64,000 bases of DNA, from NCBI GenBank assembly GCA_930367215.1, contig OV884058.1, forward strand, positions 215,306,208-215,370,207, written 5' to 3'. How positions within the stretch are numbered: the first letter of the stretch is position 1; each line of letters begins with the position of its first letter. Source of the stretch: Pollenia angustigena (taxonomy: Eukaryota; Arthropoda; Insecta; Diptera; Polleniidae). The position numbers and the translations under genes were made by a program. The notes beneath the pieces are model-generated. The model did no database searches and was not told the DNA's origin. It worked only from the letters and a program-made list of their open reading frames with translations. Below, in pieces: positions 41,821 to 54,610 of this stretch.

Positions 41821-42569
41821 ATCCCTTTCAGACCTAACTGAATCGATTGTGCGGTCTGCCTTTGTTTGCCTCAAATTACATGAAATAATAATTTTTTGTC
41901 TATTAACCGGCAAGCAATGATTGTGAGTTCTTGTTTCTGTTAAAAAAAAATAAAAAGAAAAAAACTAACAAGCAGAAATAAAAAAAATACAGCTTATGTT
42001 TTATTGTGTCTTTCCACAAGTGTAAACATGCGTTCACAAGTAAAGTGTTTTTGTAAAATAATATTGAAATACGTTTTTAGTTTTAGTAGTGGTAACTGTA
42101 TAATGAGTATTTGCAACAATTAGGCTCTTTAGTGCTGATATTGTGCATAGTAACAAGGAGTCAGCGCTCAAGAAAATACAGATAGCACAATTGTGATGAT
42201 CAGACACAACATGACATTTTGTTTTATGCTCACGTTTGTGCTACCTAATAATTTTACAGGGGAATTTTTAAAGATTTTTAACGATTCTGATGCTGACATC
42301 AGTGTTGATGATAATGCTACTAATGAAACATGGATCCTTGTAATGTAAATACTTATGCCCAAGAAAGTTATGAAAGCTCATGTAATCCAAACACTTTCCC
42401 TAACACGATTGACCAAACAAGTACACCAGTTAAGCAATCATACTCCTAGGACCACCCAGATACAGCGTAACTATCATCAGTTTTTAGATCCAAAATACCA
42501 AACAGGCACGTTATATTGAAAAGTTTATCATTTCCGATAACTTTCATAACACCATTACAATATTTTGAA

Positions 42570-43290
42570 AGCTTATTTCCAGAAATATACCGAAGAAGTT
42601 GTGAAACAAACTAAAATGTATGTATGTGTTGAGTAAACTGGTCATGGCGTGACGTACCAGCAGATATAAAAAGATTTGTCTGGTGCGCGATCATGATGGG
42701 GAGTCTCAATTTTACCCTGCGATAAGAATGTACTGGGCGAGTGGAAGCAAAACTACTGCCGTTTATAACTCCATGTCCCGGGATAACTTTTTACAGCTCC
42801 GTTCATATGCACATTTTGAAGATAACTCCACACCACACTCGACAAATAAGTTTTGGAGAGTTCAACCAAAATATGGTGTTATGATTTGGCAACATAAATC
42901 TCGAATTAATTAATTGATGGGCAGATTATATTTTTTTGGGAAGATATCTTGTACTTGAAGTAATTAAGCCAAACCACAATCCGTTGGACTGAGATATCTT
43001 GTCTGTGCTACTACAAGAGCTGGCTTAGTTAACTTTTAAATATTGTAGATTAAAGATTGGGGTATTGATCATGGACCGTTTATATCCATTAAAATATATT
43101 TCGAACCGACTTTTTGCACAAACTTTTTTTACACTACTTTTTGAAGCATTACACCAGATGGGTTGGTAGCAACAGGTACAAGTATGGCAAATATAGTGTA
43201 AAATTCTCTTTGGACAAAGAAATGAGTCGGGGCGAATATCCCAATTTACCAATATCGAAATTGAAGCTGTTTTGAAATGGAAGGCCACAT
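42570..43290 (+). pseudogene. piggyBac transposase relic
   Basis: Segments in shifting frames match the PGBD/DDE_Tnp_1_7 fold: IRMYWASGSK, then YNSMSRDNFLQLRSYAHFED and NKFWRVQPKYG (42725-42880), and near 43060-43200 a distorted ATGTSMANIV stretch. There are frameshifts and stops before and after the open piece 42683-42913. Dead copy. Confidence 0.75.
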
Positions 43291-43445
43291 AGGCAGTGAT
43301 AGTCAGTAAAATTGCTAGTAGTGAGATATGCTATCAGTGCGGGGGTTGCGATTTAAATTCCCGCCGGAGACTGGTCTCCTGCAGACAAGCTCCTCGGGAT
43401 GAGCATAGGGGGAAAAAGTAAATGTGGAAAGGATCCTGTAAGAAA
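43290..43445 (+). repeat. tRNA-related SINE relic
   Basis: CTATCAGTGCGGGGGTTGCG and AATTCCCGCCGGAGAC match the tRNA-like head of the copy at 17628. It is followed by a unique body with GGGATGAGCATAGGGGGAAA. Confidence 0.6.
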
Positions 43446-43867
43446 AATTAGTAGATATAACAAAAACTTGAAACTCCTTTGATTAAATTCTTTATTTCTT
43501 ATAAGGTAGTAAAGTATCTGCATTTTTTAAGTTTAATAACCGCTAGACAAGTTCCAAGCTATGTTTTATCATTTCGAAGATTCTTTGCAGATATTGACCT
43601 AGACCGCACAATTGTGCGATGACCCTGTAGGAATATTTTATGGGTCTATCTTATACAAAATACAAAAATATTTTGTTTGATTTTTATGATTTAGGGTAAT
43701 TTGAAAGCAATTTAAAGCTTGGGTCTGAAAGGGATTTATAGGTATAAGCCATCTTTAAACGCATAAAATTGGGCGTTTAAACTACCAATACAGACCATAT
43801 GAATTTGATAAGATTTATCGTAGTGCTGCCACATGTTATTTTTAAACCACATATAATACATGGGACA

Positions 43868-43948
43868 CTGATTTACAGTTGTTGAGTTTAAACTATATAT
43901 AAATTCAAGTTTAGTTCAACTTAACCAGCTTTAAAACCATCAGTGATT
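43868..43948. repeat. ~80-bp imperfect palindrome
   Basis: It starts CACTGATTTACAG and ends ACCATCAGTG, with complementary GTTTAAACT/AGTTCAACTT stretches in between; probably a tiny MITE. Confidence 0.45.
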
Positions 43949-44067
43949 TATTAGCCATAAGTAAATTAAAAAAAAACTTTTTTTAATAAATAAAAATAAT
44001 AATAAAAAAATATTAAAAAAAAAAATACATATTTATATATTCAAATGTATATTTAAAGATTCATGTT

Positions 44068-45875
44068 TTATATTAGAAGCATATCAATATTTTGTAGTAA
44101 ATATTGTTTTAATCTTCTTTTAAATATAGAAACAGATTCCGAATTTTTAACAAATATTGGCAAATTGTTGTAGTGCAAACTACCGTTGTATTCGATTCTT
44201 TGTTTGGTTGTTTCCAGGCGGCACCTAGCCGTTTGTAAATTGGATCTTTGCCTTGTATGAACGTTATGGTGGCTCACCTGCAATTTTATCGTATGTTGGG
44301 CAAAATCTTATATACATAAGTAAGAAGTTGCATTTTGTGCAAACCATAAATAGGCAAAACAGTACGTGCTATGTCTTTATATAATAGCAAAGTGGAGAAC
44401 ATATTAGGTAGTTTATAAACATTTTTCAAAGCTTTATTTTGCAAAACCTGCAAGGATTTTAAATCAGCATTTCTTTTATGGCCATAAATAAGAGACAAAT
44501 AATTAATATTACTTTGTATCAACGAGTCAAAAATCATCAGCTTGGTATTCATATCAAGTTTATATCGAAGTTTATACAAAATTCCAACCACTGGAGATAT
44601 TTTGGATCTTATATACTGAATGTGGGGCTGCCAAGCAAGATTGCTTTGGAGATGCACCCCCAAGTATTTGACAACGTTCACCTCTGTTATTTGTTTTCCA
44701 TCTATCACCACCATACAATTATTATTATTCCTCCTCTGATGCGGTCTACACCAGAGATCAGCAATGAATCGTTTTTTCGCTACTCATACTGACTCATGCA
44801 ATTGTAATTATAAGTGCGTAGAAATCATTTAAACTAAACTACTCTGATTCACTCATACTCACAAGAGAAATATTTATGAGTGCGACGTCGACATTATACG
44901 CATACTCATTAATGACCTCAGCTTGATTTACAATTTCAAGAAAATACTTACAATACTCACAATGATTCAAATCATTTAGCTTATCCATTTACCGTTTTAA
45001 CACAACAGAGAAAACACACAACTTAATAATCAGCGCTGCCAGACTAATTTGCCGAAAAATCGTCTACTTCATACATGTAACTTTAGTAAACTGTAATTTC
45101 GGGAACAAATCTGGCAGCCTCGCATTTTGCTTCGCCTATACACATTGACTTGAGTAGATTCTACATCAAAAACTACAAATGTTGGTAAGTATGAGTACGA
45201 TGAATAAAATGAAACTTTTGAGTGAATATGAGTTTGAATCACATTGGAATAAGCATGAGTGCGTATAAGACTTACTATAAGTACAAGAATTTATGAGTCA
45301 TGATTTAGCTCTACTCACTTTTTTACTACTCATTGCTGATCTCTGGTCTACACCTTATAAATTTAGTTTTATTTGCATTTAAAACCAGTTTATTAATTCT
45401 TGCGAACTTAGAAACTAGTTCTACATCATAAGCAATGGGTGATTGAAGTGCTGCTACGTTCTGGAATGGGAAAAAAATGCACAGATCATCTGCATACAAA
45501 AACATTCTTCCTTGCAACCCGATATTATTGATATAAATTTTAAATAGTAGAGGTCCTAACACACTACCCTGTGGTACCCCATATTGTTTTCTTTTAGCTA
45601 GACAGCTCTGAAAATATTCAAGCTCTCGTCCACAAAGTCCATAAAACGACATTTTCTTAATCAAAATTGTGTGTTCTACTAAATCAAATGCCTTGCTAAA
45701 GTCGTAGAATAAACCTCCTATATATATATATAACATTGATAACAGCCTCATCGGTACCACATCCTTTTCGGAAACCAAATTGGTCATCTGCTAAAAGATT
45801 TTCCTTCTCTAAAAATGTTGTCAATTGTTTACAAATTAGTTTTTCAAAAATTTTATCTATTACACTGGTTTACAT
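44068..45875 (-). pseudogene. LINE reverse transcriptase relic
   Basis: RT motifs in order: finger phrase DDQFGFRKG near 45780; motif A DFSKAFDLVEH; motif B GVPQGSVLGPLLF; motif C LYADDLCIFF (about 45490). After the 594-bp hAT insertion the frame resumes with VVIDGKQITEVNVVKYLGVHL (44714 onwards) and ends with a short basic tail. It lacks the N-terminal endonuclease, has a small deletion or frameshift around 45735 with a TA-dinucleotide run, and a stop near 44284. Non-functional. Confidence 0.8.
44752..45345. mobile_element. Non-autonomous hAT element in the LINE
   Basis: 594 bp, ends CAGAGATCAGCAATGA and TCATTGCTGATCTCTG, with an exact 8-bp TSD GTCTACAC (44744-44751 and 45346-45353). The interior is full of ACTCATACT/AGTATGAGT motifs. 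Its insertion separates two in-frame pieces of the LINE RT. Confidence 0.92.
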
Positions 45876-46042
45876 CCAAAAAATACCAAGAACGCCACAT
45901 GCCTAGATAAGTTAATTGGGACCTCCTGAACACGAAAAACGCTGTAATTTTGTTTTCCTACGTACCGTTTTTTAGATAACGGTACTTTTGTGTTTTTCGG
46001 AGTAAGGTCCCACTTAAACCCTTGTGGAGCCAAACCGAAAAG

Positions 46043-46361
46043 TCGGATCGAAACAAGTGGCACATCGTTAGAAAGATAATCGAATGCCTTTTCCGTCGAT
46101 ATGCTGAAAATTTCTGGAATGCTTAATTTTTTAACCAAATAGTATATTTAATTAGCAACATTTTAAGCGTAATTTGAAAAAATCGGATGAAAAATAAAGT
46201 TTTTGTTAAGGATTTTGTGGAACGACAATATTTTCATCTCATATAAAATTTCGTTTTTTTTTAATACGTTAAAACTGATGGATTTAAAAATCCATTTTCA
46301 GCATATCGACGGAAAAGGCATTCGATTATCTTTCTAACGATGTGCCACTTGTTTCGATCGG
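46043..46361. repeat. Inverted repeat with ~66-bp arms
   Basis: Arms 46043-46110 and 46295-46361 around GATAATCGAATGCCTTTTCC and its complement, with a ~185-bp spacer. Flanking DNA 45876-46579 has no supported gene. Confidence 0.75.
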
Positions 46362-46583
46362 ACTTTTAAACGATATAAAAATCACAATATAACGTAAATT
46401 GTCCGCAAGCACAAGAAAAAAAAATACTTGCTTGCATAAAAAAGTACTTTACGCAGATGCAAAAAAGGGTATTATCTCACACTCAGTTATAACATTTTTG
46501 CAAATATTTTTAGAATGGAACGAAAACTCGCACGAATGGCAGCATATATGGAACATTATTGTCCGAAAAGAAAACACCATTAA

Positions 46584-48747
46584 AGGCTGGTTCACCCACA
46601 AGTTTCTGAAACATTTTTGGCTCGCACAAAATTTTTTTTATATGTAGTTTGACGTTTCTCTCAGAGAGCGAGAGAAATTATTTTGTGCGTACGACTCTCA
46701 GTGTGAATTAAATTAATTTTAAATTTGGTCCGAACCATTTCAGAAAAGGTTGCCACACCATGTGAAATTTGTACAAGAGACATGCCATATTGTTTGGAAT
46801 TTGTATTAAAAATTCAGTATGGTAAACTAAAAAATGTAAACAAAAAGCAAAAAAAACAAGTTAGAGTGCTATATTCGGCTGTGCCGAATCTTTGATACCC
46901 TCCACCGACAGTTCGAATGTTTAAGGAGTAACATCTGTATGATGTTATTATTATCTTAAACTGTGACGATTTGTTATTAATTATGGTTTTAGGTGTACTA
47001 AACCGGTTTCCGGGAGTAGGGTTTATATGGGGCCTAGGGTAAATTATGTACCGATCTTCACGAAATTTCACAGTACCATTTATAGTCCTTTTAAACTGTG
47101 ACGAGCCAAAATTTGTTATAATTGCATTATTAATTATGGTTTTAGGCGTACTAAACTGTTTTCCTGTAATAGGGTTTATATGGGGCCTAAGGTAAATTAT
47201 GGACCGATCGTCACGAAATTTCACAGTGTTATTTCTAGTCCTAAAAAAATGTGACGTACCAAATTTTGTTACGCTAGCGTTACTTTTAACGTTTTTAGGC
47301 GTACTAAGTTGTTTTCCGGGAGTAAAGTTTATATGGGGCATATGGTAAATTATGAACCGATCTTCACGAAATTTCAAAGATTTAATTTTAGTTCTATAAA
47401 ACTTTGATGTACCAAATTTTGTTATGATAGCATTATTTTTTACGTTTTTAGGCGTACTAAGTTGTTTTCCGGAAGTAGGTTTTATATGGGACCTATGGTA
47501 AATTATGGACCGATCTTCACGAAACTTAACAGTTTAATTTCTAGTCCTATGTAACTGTGACTTGCCAAAATTTGTAATGATGGCATTGTTAGTTAGGGTT
47601 TTAGGCTTAATATACTGTTTTCCGGTAGTAGGGCTTATATGGGGCCTAGGGTAAATAATTGACGGATCTTCACGAAATTTCACAGCGTGATTTCCAGTTG
47701 AATAAAACGAATTGTTGCGAAATCTTATATCATTCTGTGCATTTTTCCACCATTTATGTTAGTTTTTGTAACAAAATTATCAATTTTTTTAGGTGGTGGT
47801 TCCACATTTTGATTCATAGCTCAGATCCTATTGAACCGAATTTCAATCCCAAACTGCTTAGGATAACTACAAGCAATTTGACACCGAGTTTGTTGATTTC
47901 TTTTGAGTTTTTCGAAAGGGAGCGTGTTTTCAACAGACGGACAGACGGACAGACAGACGGACAGACAGACGGACATGGCTAAATCGACTTAAAATTACTC
48001 AAGGGTCTGAGATGAATAGTAAAAAAGTTTCACACGGAATGACAAACTGAATATACCCTCTTCACAACTAATTGTGGTGGAGGGTATAAAAAACATATAA
48101 AGAAAAAGAAGTATTGGCGGCAAAAATAAAAAACTTGGAAAAACAATTTAAAATTGAAAAATATTATATTAGGTAAGTTGTAATATTAAAGCTATTTAGT
48201 TTATAATTTCTAAATTTTCTTTGTCCTTTAGATACAAATTTAAGATGGAGTTGTCAGAAGATGTTGTCTTAAATTTAATTTATGAAAAAAAGCCAGGAAA
48301 GGAATCGAGAAAATAACAATTTTTTTTTTGCAAAATAATATATTAATAAGTAAATAACATATTAATATGAGGAGTATTAACACGAAATCTTTTTGTTTGT
48401 CACCCAGGGATTTATATTTTACATTGAATATTCTGTTACGTTTTTTTAATAAAGTGGAACAAAAACTGTTTTTTTACCAAAGGAAATGAATGTCAAACGC
48501 ACTGGAAAAGCTTGCGAAGGCGCCATAAAACGGCAATAAATAAATTATTTCTTTATTTTGACACAAATAAAATTAGTTTTCTCAAATTTATGCACATATG
48601 TATTTACGTCATTTTCAATTATATATGGCAGCACTGTTTTTACGAACCAAGTTTCTGAAATGGGTGAACCATGGTGTAGAAAACTCTCAGTAAACAATAA
48701 ATTTCTCCGAACCAAAAATGTTTCAGAAACTTGTGGGTGAACCAGCC
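46584..48747. mobile_element. TTAA-flanked inverted-repeat element
   Basis: The ends form a ~38-bp inverted repeat: AGGCTGGTTCACCCACAAG then TTTCTGAAACATTTTTGG. TTAA flanks lie at 46580-46583 and 48748-48751. TTAA targeting is the piggyBac habit, but no transposase is recognised. A dispersed repeat fills most of the interior. Confidence 0.8.
46859..48090 (-). repeat. Dispersed repeat with terminal hairpin and 153-bp tandem array
   Basis: One end has the stem-loop ATTCGGCTGTGCCGAAT then GATACCCTCCACC; the other end has TGGTGGAGGGTATAAA. Five ~152-156-bp tandem units (about 46985-47690) share TTTATATGGGGCCTAGGGTA and GATCTTCACGAAATTTCAC. A CAGACGGA run lies at 47936-47974. The layout resembles the pair at 18025/18868. 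Confidence 0.7.
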
Positions 48748-48751
48748 TTAA

Positions 48752-49430
48752 GTCACCGATGTGGTACACTTAATTTCAACTTAAGTTTCCATTGTAATAT
48801 TTTAGCTAGGTGGCCTCAATATCACAACAATACAACAACAAAAGGCAAAGCATTAACAGTCAGCTGCTTTTTTTTCGGACCACCTTGTAAATAAATACAC
48901 TTTTTTATATATTTTTTTTGTATTTAGTAGTGCTACCATACTTTTATCTTAATTAAATAAAACTTTTCAAACAAAACTCAAAAAACCAATCTGTTTTAAA
49001 TACGATTTAAGTTTGTTATGAAAATTAACTTAATATTGATTTAAATACTATCCTGAAAATTAGGCATAAGTCTTTTTTTTAATTTTCTTATTAGACCACA
49101 TGAAATGTTGATGTTTCTACAAGAGTTGCCAGATGATTTTCTACCTCGTTGGCGTCTTCTTATCCTTCGTGGACATATATGTATGCCAAAGCTTCTTTTT
49201 CTAGGCTAAGATTTGTTTAAATTCTAGCATTAAACCCACTACTTCGTAATCAGGCCTTTTCTTTCATGAACATATTTATATTCCAAAGTAGATGTAAATA
49301 GGTTTAAGCAAAATAGTTCCAACATTTTTCATCTCATAGGTTGATATTGACACAGGACTTTGCACCTATAATTTTGTGCTTCTAAGTTCAATATAGAAAA
49401 TTCAAAAAGTACGACTCGTAGAACACAAAA
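48752..49430. other. Unassigned AT-rich DNA
   Basis: No supported gene or bounded repeat. Confidence 0.4.
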
Positions 49431-49840
49431 GCAAATGAAAGAAAGTTAATTTCCCGTATTATCCTTTTTGATACTTTTTTCTCCCCATTTATGTATTAAA
49501 AATTTCAATGTTGTAGTTGGAGCCTATAGTTTAGTACGTTTTTGTCATAGGATGAAAAAAAACTTTGGTGGGAGTTAGGGACTTCGCCAATTGAGCAAAA
49601 AAAATGCTCGGCTTAAAAAGAACTGAAAAATGTGTTTTATTATCCCATATTGCCCATAAGATATAGTCCCTTGGGGAAATGATGTTCAGAAAAGTTGTGT
49701 CTCTAATGTACATACAGTGGTGGCGTGACAAAAAGGCTCCAAAATATGTACAGGTTTTACGCGTTTACTCCCCAAAAGGACCAAATTCCTAAAAAGTACC
49801 AGACACCTGTCCTCTTATTTTTTTAATGAACAACATTTAA

Positions 49841-50190
49841 GCTGCGTTCACAATCAAAAAAACATTTTCACTTGGTGTTCATAATAGAGCAACAATTTCT
49901 TTTGTAACTACACACATTTTGCATCAAGAAACCGTTTGCAAATTTTAGCCACAACAATATTTATAGACTTATTATTATTTTTTCAACATTTTGTTAAAAT
50001 TTTTATTCAAAACTGAATAAAATTATTTTAAACGTCAGAAACAATTTCATACAAATTGTTGCTGAAGTTCTAGTTGACTCAACTTTAGTTACATTTTTGT
50101 TCTAAAAATGAAAGGAAAATATATGAAATACTTTGGGAAGAAAAAAGATAGAAGAAAAAACGAAATGGGTTTTTTGATTGTGAACGTAGC
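49841..50190. mobile_element. TTAA MITE (copy 1)
   Basis: 350 bp, ends GCTGCGTTCACAATC and GATTGTGAACGTAGC, TTAA at 49837-49840 and 50191-50194. The undisrupted target can be read at 52190-52210 in the sister repeat block. A second copy in opposite orientation is at 59215. Confidence 0.9.
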
Positions 50191-50309
50191 TTAAGTGTTA
50201 AATTTTTTGTATCTCATATTCAACATTTTTCATTTTTCGAATTTATTCTATGAGCTAAATTTCAGTTATGTATTTTATAAAGCTTTTTTGTAATAGTTCT
50301 ATTCCTTCA

Positions 50310-50408
50310 ATCTTTCAGAAATTACTTTATACACTACCAGACTATTATATTGTATTTCTTGTAGTGTATTGTATTTCTGGTAGTGTATAAAGTCATTTCT
50401 GAAAGATT
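50310..50408. repeat. Short hairpin
   Basis: CTTTCAGAAATTACTTTATA at the left is inverted as TATAAAGTCATTTCTGAAAG at the right, extending to CACTACCAG/CTGGTAGTG; spacer about 32 bp. Confidence 0.8.
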
Positions 50409-52330
50409 CGTAAAAGTACCAGACAATTATTTACTTTTTTTTATTTATTGCACAAAAATAAATATTATATTAAAAAAAGTACCAGTTTATAAAAAAGTAC
50501 CAGTTAGAAAACGAAAAAGTTCCAAAAAATCCCTCTTACAGATTTTCTTTCACTCAGGTCCTTGCATATTTATTTTATGTTTCTAGATCCAATAAATGCG
50601 GAAATTAAAAAGGTACCAGTTAAAGATCAAAATGGTACAAAAACCCCTCTTACAGATTCTCATTCACTCAGGACCTTGTATGTTTAATTTTATCTTTCTG
50701 TGTCCAATACTAACGGAAAATCAAAGAGTACCTGTTAATGAATAACAAGTACCACAAACTTCCCTCTTATAGATTCTTATCCACTCAGAGCATTGCATCT
50801 TAAATTTTATGTTTCTAAGTTAAATAATAACGGATATTTAAAAAGTACCAGTTTAAAAACCAAAAAGTACCAATAAGCTCTTTTAGGGATTCTCATTTAT
50901 TCAGACCCTTACAGGTTAAATTTTATGTTCGTAAGACCAATATTAGCGAAAGTTTTAAAAAAATACCAGTTAAAATCGGAAAAGTACAAAAAAGTTCCCT
51001 CTAACAGATTGTCATTCACTCAAGACCTTGCATGTTTAATTTCATGTTTCTAGGTCCAATACTAACGGAAATTCAAAAGATAACAGTTAATGAACAAAAA
51101 AAGTACCAAAAACTTCCCCTTATAGATTGTTATCCACTCAGGACACTACATCTTGAATTTTATGTTTCTAAGTCCAATAATAACGCATATTCAAAAAGTA
51201 CCAATTTAAGAACTAAAAAGTACCAATAAGCGCTTTTAGAGATTCTCATTCACTCAGGACTTTGCAGGTTTTATTTTATGCTCATAAGACCAATATAAGC
51301 GAAAATTTAAAAAAGTACCATTTAAAAATTAAACAGTACCAAAAAGATCCCTCTAACAGATTGTCATTCACTCAAGACCTTGCATGTTTGATTTCATGTT
51401 TCTAGGTCCAATACCAACGGAAATTCAAAAAGTACAAGTTAATGAACAAAAAGTACAAAAAATGCCCTCTTACAGAGTCTCATTCACGCAATACCTTACA
51501 TGTTTAATTTTAAGTTTATAAGTCCAATAATAACGGAAATTCAAAAAGTACCAGCTAAAGAACAAAAAAGTACCAAAAACTTCCCTCTTATAGATTCCTA
51601 TCCACTAATTACATTGCATATTGAATTTTATGTTTCTAGTTCCAATAATAACGGAAATTCAAAAAGTACCAGTTAATGAACAAAAAAGTACCAAAAACTT
51701 CTCCTTATGGATTGTTATCCACTCAGGACATTGCATCTTGAATTTTATGTTTCTAGGTCCAATATCAACGATAATTAAAAAAATACCAGTTGTAGAACCA
51801 AAAAGCTAAACAAAAATATCAAATTTCCCGTATTTCCTTTTTTGGTACTATTTTTTCCCCCCATTAAAGTATCAAAAATTTCAGTATTGTAGTGGGAGCC
51901 CATAATTTAGTACGAATATTTCAAAGAATGAAGGAAAATGTTATGTAAAAATGTACCAAAAATAGTTACGATTTTCACCCCTTAAATGTTCGAATTTCGA
52001 AAAAGTACCAAATTTATATTCGTATTTTTTTTGATACATTTCGAATGTGGTATAAACTTTGATTCTATGTTTATTGGTTCAAAAGATAGATGGGGTGTCA
52101 ATAAAGTACCAAAATTCCGGTTTTACCCCTTTACTCCCTAAAAGGGCCGAGTTTCAAAAAAGTACCAGACACCTGTTGCTTATTTTTCTAAAGAACAACG
52201 ATAAGTATTACATTTTTTTTGTATCTCTTAAAGTTTTGGAGATATAAGGTTACCGTATTTTCCCGTTTTTACCCTTTTTTACCTCCTAAACATTTGAATT
52301 TCCAAAAATCCCGCCTTAGTGGATCGATTT

Positions 52331-52955
52331 CAAGTTTTTAGCTTCAGGCGTTAAGGCTATGCGATGATGAATCAGTGAGTCAGTCAGTAACGTTACAATT
52401 TTATATATACATATATATATATATAAATACTTATTTAAAATTACATTTTATAACGTAAAAACTAATGAATTTATTATAAAACATATAAAATCTCTTAATT
52501 TTGTTGTTTTTGGAACTTATAAACAATATAATTTTAACAGCAGATTAAATTAAAAAAACAATAATCATAAAAAAAAGTTCCGTCAACGCACGTGGTATAG
52601 GTCGTAAAGTTTCAGAACATTTTAGGACCGTACGTAAATGCATGAAAACTATACATCACTGCCTGCAGTGATGCAAAATGCTGTTGCTGATGCGTGATTA
52701 CCAGTTGCAGTTGTGATGCTGATATTTTTTTACTGCACAACAGCTGTGCAAAGTTTGAATTTTTGAACACGACCTAAATTTGAAAAGTTTAATAAGCGAA
52801 CATAAAATAATAATAAAAATGTTATCAACAATAACGATGTCAAATTTTATTGAAAATAATGAACCAAAAAGTAACAGTTTTCTTATAAATGACAAGAAAA
52901 AGAATCACAAAAGAAAATAAAACGATTTCTTTTATTTCAATAGTTATTGCTTCAG
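52331..52955. other. Unassigned AT-rich DNA with small palindrome
   Basis: It contains AATCAGTGAGTCAGTCAGTA (52369) next to a TATATATA run, and CATCACTGCCTGCAGTGATG (52656). No gene is seen. Confidence 0.4.
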
Positions 52956-52963
52956 ACATCACT

Positions 52964-53806
52964 CAGGGATGAAACGATACCTCTAAGGTATCGATACTTT
53001 TACTCGATATGATATCGCTCGCAAAGTATCGATAGCTACTCAGTATCGAAAAATGTATCGATACTTACTTGTATCGGTTTATATGATAAAATTATAGAAA
53101 GAAGCACTTATAAACTCTCTTAAAAGTGTTTTAGTACTATACAATACAATAAGAACTACGACCCATAAAAATTTTTGTGCAAAACGAAACGTGTAAAAAT
53201 TGAGACCGCTTTTAGGTACCACATAGTACCAATTTTCTTTCAAAAAATCTTTTATCTTGGAAACAAAATTTTATAGAACGTTCAGGATAACAACCATACT
53301 TCTTCAAAAATGAGGTCCAATTACGGTGAATTGTGTTCGATATCGCAAGATGGTAACGAACTTCCTATAGCAAGAAATTGAGGAAATGGACCTGGATAAT
53401 ATGTGGTTTATAGGTGTTTACTGCTCAAACGGGTTCTTGATACCGTTACTGCTGCTCCAGCTTTGGAATATAATTAAAAATTTAAGATTAATTTCAATAC
53501 CAAAGTGAAACATTTACTTTTGACTGATACCGAGTATTTTTTTACCGATACTTCTTGGTACCCGGTTGCTTAGTATCGATTACAAAAATACTTGGTACTT
53601 ATATAAAACTATCGAATATGTACTTGTATTTACTCGTATCGTTTCATCCCTAATGCTGGGTACACACTATGCAACACATTTACGCAATCTAGTGAATTAA
53701 ATTCATTTTCATTCATTCCAGGTTGCATCAACATCAAAACGCTTTGATATTTTGAGGTTGCATTGAAACAGATTGCATATAGGTTGCACTGTGTGTGCCC
53801 AGCATA
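52964..53806. mobile_element. Non-autonomous hAT element carrying a mariner scrap
   Basis: The left end is CAGGGATGAAACGATAC and the right end GTATCGTTTCATCCCTA (interrupted by a MITE). The TSD ACATCACT is at 52956-52963 and 53807-53814 after discounting the MITE. The interior at 53330-53430 translates to VNCVRYRKMVTNFL and EIEEMDLDNMWF, a mariner transposase fragment. TATCGATAC motifs are repeated near both ends. Confidence 0.85.
53654..53804. mobile_element. Harbinger-type MITE at the hAT 3' edge
   Basis: 151 bp, ends TGCTGGGTACACACTATGC and, inverted, TGCTGGGCACACACAGTGC, TSD TAA (53651-53653 and 53805-53807). TAA straddles the junction of the hAT end and its own TSD. Confidence 0.85.
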
Positions 53807-54610
53807 ACATCACTGCATTAAAAACTTTTGACACATGAAAAAGATGCCAAGTTTCTTAAAAGTGATGTTTTTTCGAACGTTAAACTTTACTTCAGTACAA
53901 GTGAAACCCAACAGCTGCATTTACGAACGTACCCTATGTCAATAACTTTTTAGGTAAAAACCAGAGAAAATTAAAGTACTCTAGCACATATCGACAATTT
54001 TCAATACGTGTGCGTACTCGTATCTGTTTATTCTCAAACTTGTGTATATCCATGCGCATTTGATTTCATTCATGTATGTATGTTATCATACTTATTGTGT
54101 TTCATACTCGCACATATTCAGACACACCTATAGTTTTAGCATTGACCTCAAACATTTTTTTTTATTAAATTTTTTCATAAATGTTGCCAGAATTTTTTTC
54201 CAAATTGCTGAATCACAAATAAATACGTTTTTTCAAAATCGTTTGAGTACAATTCAACAAAATTTTATTGAAAAACGATTGTTGACTTTAAAAAAATTTC
54301 TGTGATATAAAGATTTGCGTTCTTATTTAAGAAAATCTAAAAAAATGACTAAATGGATGCAAATTAAAATACGTCGTGTTATTTTAATCGTTCTTAATAA
54401 AAACAGAAAAAGATACCGTAATCCAAAAAAAAAAAAATCGAGTATTCATATTGGCAGTTACGAAATGAGATATCACAGGTAAACACATTCATTTATATTA
54501 CGAGTTTGAGTAGTTTATCTGTTGCCAGTTGCATTTTTAAGACGTTAAAAAATTGTTTAAAATTTAATTGCTGAAGTCAATCAGTATGCCAACGAAAATG
54601 TTAGCCTTAA

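Larger units (their letters stand above)
41821..43735 (+). mobile_element. piggyBac-like element, degenerate
   Basis: The ends ATCCCTTTCAGACC and GGTCTGAAAGGGAT form an inverted repeat with the CCCTTT-type tip of piggyBac elements. No clean TTAA TSD is visible. The interior carries a broken transposase and a SINE relic. Confidence 0.75.
43965..45875 (-). mobile_element. 5'-truncated non-LTR retrotransposon (LINE), split by a hAT element
   Basis: Minus-strand reverse transcriptase remains run from about 45875 to a stop at 44068, then an AT-rich 3' tail. The start lacks the endonuclease half, consistent with 5' truncation. The family is probably in the Jockey/CR1 range, not resolved. Confidence 0.8.
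49430..52330. repeat. Complex AAAGTACCA-rich repeat region
   Basis: Flanking blocks at 49440-49830 and 51830-52200 are similar to each other (both with AAAGTACCAGACACCTGT and GTAGT(T/G)GGAGCC). The core 50480-51810 is a tandem array of about 11 units with a ~118-bp period, each with AAAAAGTACCA, CTCTTAYAGATT and CACTCAGGAC. Non-coding; reading frames here are repeat artefacts. Confidence 0.88.

Noticed and set aside
43845..43880. Third copy of the P-like MITE end (CGTAGTGCTGCCACATG)
   Set aside because: Only ~20 bp of similarity, no second end and no TSD.
45860..46138. 92-residue minus-strand ORF beside the LINE
   Set aside because: Lies in an inverted-repeat region outside the RT relic and shows no domain.
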